Below are positions 24,936 to 32,322 of a stretch of DNA of 64,000 nucleotides, piece by piece (within the stretch, counting starts at the first letter, position 1; each line of letters starts with the position of its first letter). Source of the DNA: Acidovorax sp. A79. Its GTDB lineage: Bacteria > Pseudomonadota > Gammaproteobacteria > Burkholderiales > Burkholderiaceae_C. The notes under the pieces were generated by a model. The model was not told where the DNA came from. It ran no database searches and saw nothing but the letters and a program-made list of their open reading frames with translations. Where the stretch lies: contig NZ_AP028672.1 of the NCBI RefSeq assembly GCF_041154505.1, positions 1,067,001-1,131,000 of the forward strand. The letters are read 5' to 3'. The translations under genes and the position numbers were made by a program.

Positions 24936-26552
24936 TCAAACGGTTTCCGCCACCGTTTCCGCAGCCGGGGCACCCGCTGGCGCGGCCGCCACCACCGGCA
25001 TGCGGATCAGGTGGTCGAATGCGCTCAGCGCGGCCTTCGACCCATCGCCCGCAGCGATCACGATCTGCTTGAACGGCACCGTGGTGCAGTCCCCCGCCGC
25101 GAACACGCCGGGCAGGTTGGTACGGCCGTGCGAGTCGACGATGATCTCGCCGAACCTGGACAGCTCCACCGTGCCCTTGAGCCATTCGGTGTTGGGGACC
25201 AGGCCGATCTGCACGAACACGCCTTCGAGCTGCACCAGGTGCTCCACGCCCGTGGCGCGGTCCTTGTACTTGAGGCCGTTGACCTTGCCGTCGGCACCGG
25301 TGATCTCGATGGTCTGCGCGTTGGTGTGGATGGTCACGTTGTGCAGGCTCTTGAGCTTGTTGACCAGCACGGCATCGGCCTTGAGCTGGTCGGCGAACTC
25401 CACCAGCGTGACATGGGCCACGATGCCGGCCAGGTCGATGGCGGCCTCGACTCCCGAGTTGCCGCCGCCGATGACCGACACGCGCTTGCCCTTGAACAGC
25501 GGGCCGTCGCAGTGCGGGCAGTAGGCCACGCCCTTGTTCTTGTACTCGGCTTCGCCGGGCACGTTGACGTTGCGCCAGCGCGCGCCGGTGGACAGGATCA
25601 CCGTCTTCGATTGCAAGGTGGCGCCGTTGGCCAGCTTCACACCGATCAGGCCGCCGGGCTGGGCCGCGGGGATCAGCTGGTCGGCGCGCTGCAGGTTCAT
25701 GATGTCCACGTCGTAGGCGCGGGTGTGGGCTTCCAGGGCAGCGGCGAACTTGGGTCCGTCGGTTTCCAGCACGGAGATGTAGTTCTCGATGGCCAGCGTG
25801 TCGTTGACCTGGCCGCCGAAGCGCTCGGCCGCCACGCCGGTGCGGATGCCCTTGCGGGCCGCGTACACGGCGGCCGCGGCGCCGGCGGGGCCGCCGCCGA
25901 CGATGAGCACGTCGTACGGTGCCTTGGCCGACAGCTTGGCCGCGTCACGGGCGGCGGCGCCGGTGTCGAGCTTGGCCACGATCTCCTCGACCGACATGCG
26001 GCCCGAGGCGAACACCTGGCCGTTCATGAACACCATGGGCACGGCCATGATCTCGCGGTCGGCCACTTCCTGCTGGAAGGCGCCGCCTTCGATCACGGTG
26101 GTCTTGATCTTGGGGTTGACGATGGCCATGAGCGACAGCGCCTGCACCACGTCCGGGCAGTTGTGGCAGGTCAGGCTCATGTAGACCTCGAAGTTGAAGT
26201 CACCGTCGAGCGCGGCGATCTGCTCGATCACCTCGGGCTCGACCTTGGGCGGGTGGCCTCCGGTCCACAACAGGGCCAGCACCAGCGAGGTGAATTCGTG
26301 GCCCAGGGGCAGGCCGGCAAAACGCAGCGAATTCGTGCTGCCCACGCGCTGCAGGCTGAACGAGGGCTTGCGCGCGTCGTTGCCGTCGGTGCGCAGCGTG
26401 ATCTTGTCGCTGCGCAGGGATTGGATGGTCGTCAGCAGCTCGCGCATCTCGCGGGCAGTTTCGCTGTCGTCCAGGGAAGCCACCAGTTCGAACGGCTGCG
26501 TCACGCGCTCCAGGTAGGCGGAAAGCTGGGTCTTGAGTTGTTCGTCGAGCAT
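24936..26552 (-). CDS. ahpF: Alkyl hydroperoxide reductase subunit F
   Basis: NADH-dependent disulfide reductase that recycles AhpC, 538 residues, cytoplasmic. The N-terminal tandem thioredoxin-fold domain carries C129-H-N-C132, the same positions as in the well-studied enzyme. The FAD domain has [22 protein letters not shown], the active CPHC is in [15 protein letters not shown], the NAD site is [14 protein letters not shown], and the closing FAD motif is [15 protein letters not shown]. The chosen ATG (26550-26552) is preceded by GAAAGGA. A Rho-independent terminator lies between ahpC and this gene. The last about 20 residues are an Ala/Pro-rich tail. Confidence 0.95.
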   Translation of the reverse strand: MLDEQLKTQLSAYLERVTQPFELVASLDDSETAREMRELLTTIQSLRSDKITLRTDGNDARKPSFSLQRVGSTNSLRFAGLPLGHEFTSLVLALLWTGGHPPKVEPEVIEQIAALDGDFNFEVYMSLTCHNCPDVVQALSLMAIVNPKIKTTVIEGGAFQQEVADREIMAVPMVFMNGQVFASGRMSVEEIVAKLDTGAAARDAAKLSAKAPYDVLIVGGGPAGAAAAVYAARKGIRTGVAAERFGGQVNDTLAIENYISVLETDGPKFAAALEAHTRAYDVDIMNLQRADQLIPAAQPGGLIGVKLANGATLQSKTVILSTGARWRNVNVPGEAEYKNKGVAYCPHCDGPLFKGKRVSVIGGGNSGVEAAIDLAGIVAHVTLVEFADQLKADAVLVNKLKSLHNVTIHTNAQTIEITGADGKVNGLKYKDRATGVEHLVQLEGVFVQIGLVPNTEWLKGTVELSRFGEIIVDSHGRTNLPGVFAAGDCTTVPFKQIVIAAGDGSKAALSAFDHLIRMPVVAAAPAGAPAAETVAETV

Positions 26553-26642
26553 GGTGGTGTCCTTTCGAGTTGTGACTTGCAGGGTGGGGGCTGGGGCTGC
26601 TTGTGGCAAGCCCGGCACCGCAAAGGTAGGTGAAAAAGGCGT

Positions 26643-26690
26643 AAAAAAGCCGGACGGCATGGCGCGCGTGCGCCATGGCGCTGTCCGGCT
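26643..26690 (-). terminator. Intercistronic terminator between ahpC and ahpF
   Basis: Minus-strand hairpin with outer stem AGCCGGAC/GTCCGGCT and an inner GCGCCATG/CATGGCGC-like stem is followed by six T. It lies 39 bp after the ahpC stop and about 90 bp before the ahpF start, so it should limit read-through into ahpF. Confidence 0.75.
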
Positions 26691-26728
26691 GGGGAGCGCC
26701 CGCAGCGCTCTGCCGAATCAGTGTCCGC

Positions 26729-27304
26729 TCAGATCTTGCCGACCAGGTCCAGCGAAGGAGCCAGGGTCTTGGCGCCGTCGTTCCACTTGGCGGGGCAGAC
26801 TTCACCGGGGTGGGCGGCGGTGTACTGGGCAGCCTTGAGCTTGCGCACGGTTTCCTTCACGTCGCGGGCGATCTCGTTGGAGTGGATTTCGGACGTCTTG
26901 ATGATGCCGTCGGGGTTGACCACGAACGTGCCGCGCAGTGCCAGGCCTTCTTCAGGGATGTGCACGCCAAACGCGTTGGTCAGCTGGTGCGTAGGGTCGC
27001 CGACCAGGGGGAACTTGGCCTTGCCCACGGCGGGCGAGGTTTCGTGCCACACCTTGTGCGAGAAGTGCGTGTCGGTCGTGACGATGTAGACCTCGGTGCC
27101 AGCCTTCTGGAACTCTGCGTAGTGCTCGGCGGCGTCTTCGATTTCGGTGGGGCAGTTGAAGGTGAAGGCTGCGGGCATGAAGATCAGCACGGACCACTTG
27201 CCCTTCAGGTCGGCTTCGGTCAGGTCGATGAATTCACCCTTGCCATTGCGGTTGACGAAAGCGGTGGTCTTGAACGGCTGAACTTGCGTATTGATCAGGG
27301 ACAT
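26729..27304 (-). CDS. ahpC: Alkyl hydroperoxide reductase subunit C (peroxiredoxin)
   Basis: Typical two-Cys peroxiredoxin of 191 residues that reduces hydrogen peroxide and organic hydroperoxides. The peroxidatic Cys is C51 in AAFTFNCPTEIED and the resolving Cys is in HPGEVCPAKWNDGAKTL near the C-terminus. Most AhpC proteins read FxFVCPTE; here the residue before the Cys is Asn. The C-terminal LVGKI ending matches the redox-sensitive tail. The ATG is at 27302-27304. It lies upstream of ahpF and behind an A/T-rich region with a strong inverted repeat, where OxyR would be expected to act. Confidence 0.95.
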   Translation of the reverse strand: MSLINTQVQPFKTTAFVNRNGKGEFIDLTEADLKGKWSVLIFMPAAFTFNCPTEIEDAAEHYAEFQKAGTEVYIVTTDTHFSHKVWHETSPAVGKAKFPLVGDPTHQLTNAFGVHIPEEGLALRGTFVVNPDGIIKTSEIHSNEIARDVKETVRKLKAAQYTAAHPGEVCPAKWNDGAKTLAPSLDLVGKI

Positions 27305-27374
27305 TGCTGTTTCCTTGTTGGTGGTTGAGTGAACAGGACTGAAGTCTAGGCCTTTCCGGACCATCAATCCAATT

Positions 27375-27396
27375 AATTGATTAGATCAAATCAATT
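27375..27396 (-). promoter_or_regulatory. Inverted repeat upstream of ahpC
   Basis: AATTGATT-N6-AATCAATT is a perfect 8-bp dyad 71 bp before the ahpC start in very A/T-rich DNA. OxyR, a LysR-type protein, is the usual ahpC activator, but a clear four-part ATAG/CTAT OxyR site is not visible, so the binder is uncertain. Confidence 0.45.
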
Positions 27397-27492
27397 GCCA
27401 ATAACTATACATCGAGACTGAAACCGGAAAATCCTCCGCCCCTGGCCCACAGGGGAACATGCCCAACCATTGCGCCTTGTCAAATATTCAAA

Positions 27493-27507
27493 TACAACTC
27501 ATTCTCA
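27493..27507 (+). promoter_or_regulatory. Weak Fur-box-like site before the FTR1 gene
   Basis: TACAACTCATTCTCA keeps one good half (ATTCTCA) and a poor second half. It is 143 bp before the permease start. The rest of 27305-27649 holds the ahpC promoter and a hairpin repeat; no gene is seen. Confidence 0.3.
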
Positions 27508-27592
27508 GTTGAATTTATGATCTGCTCCAGGGGCGCAAGGCACATCCATCTCCGCACGGCTCACGTCGGGCGTGGCCCCACCGGCCCCCGCG

Positions 27593-27634
27593 CGCTGGAT
27601 GGAAAAGCGCAAGCAGCTCATAAACTCATAGCAA
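27593..27634 (+). repeat. Hairpin repeat element, copy 4 (degenerate)
   Basis: CGCTGGATGGAAAAGCGC followed by AGCTCATAAACTCATAGCA resembles copy 5 with a damaged left arm. It ends 15 nt before the FTR1 start. Confidence 0.5.
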
Positions 27635-27649
27635 AGAACCGAATCCGCC

Positions 27650-28453
27650 ATGTTCCAGACCCTCTTGATCTGTTTCCGCGAGGGGCTTGAAGCCCTGCTT
27701 GTCGTGGCCATCGCCACCTTGTATCTGCGCAAGACCGGGCGCCTGGCGCTGCTGCTGCCACTGCGCGCCGGCGTCGTGGTGGCGGTGCTGCTGTCGCTGG
27801 TGCTGGGCTGGGTGCTGTCGCAGGTGGGCGCGCTGTCACCCGCGGCCGAGGGGGTGATGGCCCTGGTGGCCGCGGCCGCCGTCGCCTGGTGCGTGGTGCA
27901 CATGCGCAGCGCCGGCAAAGGCATGGGCCAGGAGATCGCCCAGCGCATCGACCGCGCCAGCGTGCTGGAGGGCCCGCGCGCCGCCCTGGCCGTGTTTCTG
28001 TTCTCGCTGTTCATGGTGGGCCGCGAAGGCGTGGAGACCGCCACGATGCTGGCCGCGCTGGCCCGCAGCGCCGAGCTGGGCTACATGGCCTGGGGCGGCA
28101 TCGCCGGCCTGGCCCTGGCCATCGCCATTGCATGGGCCTGGACGCGCTACGGCCGTGCGGTGAACCTGGGCCGCTTCTTCCGCGTGACCTCGTGGTTCAT
28201 GGCGGTGTTCGCGGTCCAGCTCGTGGTCTATGCCTTCCATGAATTCACCGAAGGCGCGCTGATTCCGGGCATCGACAACGCCTGGTGGCATGCCGCCACC
28301 GAGGATCTGGCCGAAGGCACGGTGGCCCAGGCGATCTCGCTGGCCCTGGTGCTGGTCCCCACGCTGTGGCTGGGCATTGCGCACTGGCGCGACCAGCAGC
28401 GCGCCGGGCAGCCCACGGCCACGCCAGCGGGCCCGTCCGCCAAGGCGCTGTAG
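27650..28453 (+). CDS. FTR1 family iron permease
   Basis: Inner-membrane iron permease of 267 residues with about seven transmembrane helices. Both family iron-binding motifs are present: REGLE at residues 10-14 and REGVE at residues 125-129, each inside a helix. FTR1/EfeU proteins move iron after redox cycling by a partner (EfeB peroxidase or a copper oxidase), but no efeO or efeB gene is beside it. Here the nearby PepSY membrane proteins could supply reduced iron; that is an inference. The start ATG follows the hairpin repeat closely and has only a weak ribosome site. A strong terminator follows, so it is transcribed alone. Confidence 0.9.
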   Translation: MFQTLLICFREGLEALLVVAIATLYLRKTGRLALLLPLRAGVVVAVLLSLVLGWVLSQVGALSPAAEGVMALVAAAAVAWCVVHMRSAGKGMGQEIAQRIDRASVLEGPRAALAVFLFSLFMVGREGVETATMLAALARSAELGYMAWGGIAGLALAIAIAWAWTRYGRAVNLGRFFRVTSWFMAVFAVQLVVYAFHEFTEGALIPGIDNAWWHAATEDLAEGTVAQAISLALVLVPTLWLGIAHWRDQQRAGQPTATPAGPSAKAL

Positions 28454-28498
28454 CCCGCTGGCAGGCCAGGCCGCCACACGCGGCCCGCCGATGCACCG

Positions 28499-28533
28499 GG
28501 CCCTGGGTCATCACACCCAGGGCCTCTTTTTTT
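28499..28533 (+). terminator. Rho-independent terminator of the FTR1 gene
   Basis: The stem GGCCCTGGGT/ACCCAGGGCC with a 6-nt loop is followed by TCTTTTTTT, 45 bp after the stop. Confidence 0.92.
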
Positions 28534-28720
28534 GGCGGGAAGCGGCATGGCGCCGCGCACGAAGCCCGCCCCGGCCGCGCTCGGCGCGCAGCCCACCCGC
28601 GCGGGAATGCGAACACAACTCAGCATCACACGCACCCCGTGCGCCCCCGCAGGGGATTGCCTTGCGCCTGCTGACGCAGGTCACGACAATCGGGCGGAAT
28701 CAACACAATAAGGAGTCCCC

Positions 28721-29197
28721 ATGAAAGGTGACGCACAGGTCATTGGCCATCTGCAGGCCCAGCTCAAGAACGAGCTCACGGCCATCAACCAGTACTTCCT
28801 GCACTACCGCATGCTCAAGCACTGGGGCTTCGACAAGCTGGCCAAGAAGGAGTACTCCGAATCCATCGGCGAGATGAAGCATGCCGACTGGCTGATGGAC
28901 CGCATCTTCATGCTCGACGGCCTGCCCAACCTGCAGGACCTCGCCAAGCTCCAGGTCGGTGAAGACGTGCCAGAGATCCTGGCCTGCGACCTGCGCTCCG
29001 AACAAGGCGCCCAGGCCACCATCAAGGAAGGCATGGCCCATTGCGAAAGCGTGCGTGACTACGTCTCGCGCGACCTCCTGCAAAAGATCCTGGATGACAC
29101 GGAAGAGCACATCGACTTCATCGAAACCCAGATCGACCTGATTGACAAGGTCGGCCTGCAGAACTACCTGCAGTCGCAGATGGGCGACGCAGACTGA
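28721..29197 (+). CDS. bfr: Bacterioferritin
   Basis: Iron-storage protein of 158 residues that assembles into a 24-subunit shell with heme at subunit interfaces. The heme ligand Met52 is present in GEMKHADW. Ferroxidase ligands E18, E51, H54, E94 and H130 are present at the standard positions. Position 127 is Thr (DDTEEHID) where the classic enzyme has Glu, although E128 and E129 follow. The ATG follows AAGGAG. It stands alone between the FTR1 gene and the siderophore-receptor island, with its own terminator, and would hold the imported iron. Confidence 0.96.
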   Translation: MKGDAQVIGHLQAQLKNELTAINQYFLHYRMLKHWGFDKLAKKEYSESIGEMKHADWLMDRIFMLDGLPNLQDLAKLQVGEDVPEILACDLRSEQGAQATIKEGMAHCESVRDYVSRDLLQKILDDTEEHIDFIETQIDLIDKVGLQNYLQSQMGDAD

Positions 29198-29250
29198 AGC
29201 AAGAGTTCACCAGAGCGCTCCACGAAAAAAACCACCAACGAAGAAATCAG

Positions 29251-29277
29251 AAAAACGGGCCCTGGCCCGTTTTTTTG
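29251..29277 (+). terminator. Rho-independent terminator of bfr
   Basis: AAAAACGGGC-CCTG-GCCCGTTTTT, ending in seven T, lies 54 bp after the bfr stop. The symmetric A and T runs would let it work in both directions. Confidence 0.92.
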
Positions 29278-29280
29278 TGT

Positions 29281-29681
29281 CCGCGCGAAGGCAGGGCCGC
29301 ATCGCCCTGCAGTCACAGGATGTTGCAACTGCACATCAAAGCCGCCAAAGTTGTGCCGCAATGAATGCGAATGCTTCTCAACAAAAGTAGAATGCGTTCT
29401 TACGACCGGCGCCCGCCCTTCCCTGCCCACCTCTTCCCCAGACCTGATGGCATGGAGTGCGCGTTGCGCCCGGGTGCCGTGATTGATTCCCTGAATACCT
29501 AGCCAGCCAGTCAGCCGGGCCCTGCCCCGCTGCAGCCAGCGTTTGTACGTTTGTTGTGTCCAAACCTGCCTGGAGCCTTCCTGATGCTGCGCCGCACCGC
29601 CAGCCCCTGCCTGCCCGGGGCCTCCGCTTCTTTCCGATCGCCCGGATCACCTGCTGACAGCCGCGCCCCGGCTGGCACGCC
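29281..29681. other. Intergenic region with a Fur-like site before the first iron-reductase operon
   Basis: No gene is seen in this 401-bp stretch. TGCGAATGCTTCTCA at 29366-29380 fits the 7-1-7 Fur layout with three mismatches between half-sites, and the A/T-rich DNA around it is a plausible promoter. From about 29400 on the DNA is GC-rich and unstructured to my eye, giving a long leader of about 280 nt. Confidence 0.4.
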
Positions 29682-29990
29682 ATGAAGACCGCGCGTGTCG
29701 ACTGGCGCTACCGGCTGACCATCACCTCCCGCGCCGTGGCGGCCATCGGAGGCGGCTATGCGCTGGCGGCGGGGTTCGCGGCCGCGTTGTCGCTGGGGCT
29801 GGCGCAGTTCATGCCGCGGGTGGAAGCCGTGCTGACGGCCACCATGCTGGCCTGGCTGGCCTACGCCATGGCCGCGGGCTGGGCTTTCTATGCCCGCACC
29901 GCCCTCGGTGCATGGGCAGGCACCCTGCTGCCGGCGCTGGTACTGGGCGCCTGCGCCATGGCGTCGCAATGGATGAAGGCCGCCGCATGA
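29682..29990 (+). CDS. DUF3649 small inner-membrane protein
   Basis: A 102-residue protein with three predicted membrane helices (about residues 17-40, 46-68 and 76-93) and a basic N-terminus. DUF3649 proteins occur almost only beside PepSY-helix proteins and TonB-dependent siderophore receptors. Its stop overlaps the start of the PepSY gene (ATGA), and DUF3325 follows. The three form a membrane module that I infer helps remove iron from siderophores at the inner membrane. Direct function is unproven. Confidence 0.8.
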   Translation: MKTARVDWRYRLTITSRAVAAIGGGYALAAGFAAALSLGLAQFMPRVEAVLTATMLAWLAYAMAAGWAFYARTALGAWAGTLLPALVLGACAMASQWMKAAA

Positions 29991-31813
29991 ACGCCACCAC
30001 ACTGACACCCGACGCGTCCGCAGACATGGCAGCGGGCATGCCCGCGGCTGCCCCGGTCAACGCCAAGGCCAAAGCCGCCAGGACACCCAATGACCGAGAA
30101 GGCTTTCGCCAGGCGATGTCGTGGCTGCACACCTGGGCCGGGCTGATCCTGGGCTGGCTGCTGTTTGCGATCTTCCTCACCGGCACGCTGTCGTTCTTCA
30201 AGAACGAGTTCAACCTGTGGATGCGCCCCGAGATGCACGGCCTGCCCGCGGCGGATGCGCAGGTGGCCCAGAAGTCGCTGGACGCATTGCAGCGCAAGTC
30301 GCCCGAGGTCACGCAGTGGATCATGCACCTGCCCGACGAGCGCGACCCGGCCGTCAACCTGCTGTGGCGCGGCACCGGCAACGGCCGGTTCGAGACGCTG
30401 CGCATGAACCCGCAGACCGGCGAAGCCATCGAGGCGCGCCAGACCATGGGCGGGGACTTCTTCTACCGCTTTCACTTCGAGCTGCGCACGGCCCAGAAGG
30501 GCCGCTGGACCCTCGAAGGCCGCTGGGTGGTGGGCGTGGCCACGATGCTGATGTTCGTCGCGCTGATCACGGGCGTGATCACGCACCGCCGCATCTTCAA
30601 GGACTTCTTCACCTTCCGCCCCACCAAGGGCGGGCAGCGCGCCTGGCTGGATGCGCACAACGTTACCGGCGTGCTGGTGCTGCCGTTCTATCTGATGATC
30701 ACCTTCAGCGGGCTGATGATCTTCCACACGCTGTACATGCCCGCCGGCATCGCCACCACGTACAAGAATGAAAAGGGCGTGGACTCCAACGCGTACTTTG
30801 CCGACCTGCAGGGCGAGAAGGCCGAGAGCCGCCCCCGCCGTGGCGCAAACGACAAGGTAGAGCCCCTGCCCGCCATCGCGCTGCAGCCCATCCTGAATGA
30901 AGCACGCTCCCGCTGGGACGGCGGGCGCATCGGCAGCCTGCAGGCGCGCCGCGATGCCAAGGGCCGCGCCGTGGTCGAGGTCACGCGCCACGAGGGCGAC
31001 CGACTGCAGTACCGCCCGCCGCGCCTGTTGTTCGACGCCACCACCGGCCAGTGGCTGGACCAGGCCGACCCCACGGGCCCCGCCGCCAAGACGTATGGCG
31101 TGCTGTACGGGCTGCACCTGGCGCGCTTTGCCGATGTGGGCATGCGCTGGGCCCTCTTCGGCTTTGGCGTGCTGGGCAGCCTGATGATCGCCACGGGCAT
31201 GGTGCTGTGGACCGTCAAGCGCAGCGCCCTGTCGCAAACCAAAGCCGGCCGCCAAGGCGCTGCCGCCCCTGCAGCGCGCACCAAGGCGCCCTTTGGCGAG
31301 CGTCTGGTCGCCGCCATCAATATCGCCACGCTGGCGGGCCTGCCGCTGGCCTGCGGCGTGTACGTGGCCTCCAACCGCCTGATCCCCGTGGGCATCGAGG
31401 GCCGGGCCGACACCGAGCTGGCCTGGTTCTTCAGCGCCTGGGGCATCGCGCTGCTGTGGGCGCTGGCGTGCGCCGTGGCGCGGCCCAGCCGCATGGGCTG
31501 GTCCGTGCCGCTGGGCGCTGCGGGTGCCGTGTGGACGGCCCTGCCGCTGATCAACGCACTGACCACCCACACCCACCTGGGCGTCACGCTGCCCGCGGGC
31601 GAATGGATCTGGGCGAGCATGGACCTGTCGTTCCTGGCCACGGGCCTGCTGCTGGGCTGGCTGTCCTGGCGGCTGCGCCCGGGGCGCGTGCGCAAGGGCA
31701 AGGCCGCTGTGTCCAAGGCATTGCGCCACGCCGCCGCTGCCAGCGCATCCGCCCCACAGCCCGCTGCACCGGCGCTGTCGGCAACGCCCGACGTCTCGAC
31801 CTCGGGGGCCTGA
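29987..31813 (+). CDS. PepSY-associated TM-helix protein (candidate ferrisiderophore reductase)
   Basis: Inner-membrane protein of 608 residues. TM1 begins near residue 45 (SWLHTWAGLILGWLLFAIFLTGTLSFF), followed by a large periplasmic PepSY-like domain (FYRFHFELR segment), then paired helices with His: VALITGVITHRRIFKDFF, AWLDAHNVTGVLVLPFYLMITFSG, and YGLHLARFADVGMRW. These spaced His in helices are likely heme b ligands. Members such as FoxB and PiuB-type proteins reduce ferric siderophores in the periplasm, and this is the likely role. The C-terminal third has extra helices and a low-complexity Ala/Pro tail. The ATG overlaps the DUF3649 stop; DUF3325 starts 3 bp after its stop. Confidence 0.85.
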   Translation: MNATTLTPDASADMAAGMPAAAPVNAKAKAARTPNDREGFRQAMSWLHTWAGLILGWLLFAIFLTGTLSFFKNEFNLWMRPEMHGLPAADAQVAQKSLDALQRKSPEVTQWIMHLPDERDPAVNLLWRGTGNGRFETLRMNPQTGEAIEARQTMGGDFFYRFHFELRTAQKGRWTLEGRWVVGVATMLMFVALITGVITHRRIFKDFFTFRPTKGGQRAWLDAHNVTGVLVLPFYLMITFSGLMIFHTLYMPAGIATTYKNEKGVDSNAYFADLQGEKAESRPRRGANDKVEPLPAIALQPILNEARSRWDGGRIGSLQARRDAKGRAVVEVTRHEGDRLQYRPPRLLFDATTGQWLDQADPTGPAAKTYGVLYGLHLARFADVGMRWALFGFGVLGSLMIATGMVLWTVKRSALSQTKAGRQGAAAPAARTKAPFGERLVAAINIATLAGLPLACGVYVASNRLIPVGIEGRADTELAWFFSAWGIALLWALACAVARPSRMGWSVPLGAAGAVWTALPLINALTTHTHLGVTLPAGEWIWASMDLSFLATGLLLGWLSWRLRPGRVRKGKAAVSKALRHAAAASASAPQPAAPALSATPDVSTSGA

Positions 31814-31816
31814 TCC

Positions 31817-32149
31817 ATGTCCGCTTTTCTGCTGTGTTTCGCGGCGTGGTCCGCCATCGCACTGGGCATGGACCGCCACCATGAAGACGCGCTGGGCCGG
31901 GAAGGCACGGAGCGCCGCCTGCTGCACCTGCGCCGCGCCGGGTGGCTGGTGCTGCTGCTGTCGCTGTGGCTGGCGGCCCGCCCCTCGGGCGAGACCCCAG
32001 CCTCGCTGGGCATCACCGCCTGGACCGTCGCGCTCTCCGTGGCGGCGGTGGCCGTGACGGCCACCATGACCTGGCAACCCCGGCGCGCCCCGGCCTTGGC
32101 GGGCGCGGCCCTGGCGGGCGGCCTGCTCGCGTGGGCCTGGGGCTGGTGA
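31817..32149 (+). CDS. DUF3325 small inner-membrane protein
   Basis: A 110-residue protein with about three membrane helices. The opening MSAFLLCFAAWSAIALGMDRHHEDALGR and the LRRAGWLVLLLSL segment match DUF3325, the third member of the DUF3649-PepSY-DUF3325 triad. It begins 3 bp after the PepSY stop. Conserved His in DRHH could contact heme or metal. The gene is followed by 173 bp without a gene, then the first siderophore receptor, probably in the same transcript. Confidence 0.8.
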   Translation: MSAFLLCFAAWSAIALGMDRHHEDALGREGTERRLLHLRRAGWLVLLLSLWLAARPSGETPASLGITAWTVALSVAAVAVTATMTWQPRRAPALAGAALAGGLLAWAWGW

Positions 32150-32322
32150 TGAACACCGCCGCCCGCCCGCCAGACCTCCGCCCCTGAACGTTACCGCCAC
32201 CACCCGCACCCCTTTTCACGCTTCGCACACCTCCCAGCCAAGGGCCGACCACCGGCCCGCGCCAGGCACGGGGTGCGGGGTTGCCGTCTTCATCTGCGCT
32301 GCGCACACGCTCAAGGAAAACC

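Noticed and set aside
29281..29681. Riboswitch or small RNA in the long leader before DUF3649
   Set aside because: Looked for cobalamin-, TPP- and FMN-type conserved cores and found none; no convincing conserved fold can be judged by eye.
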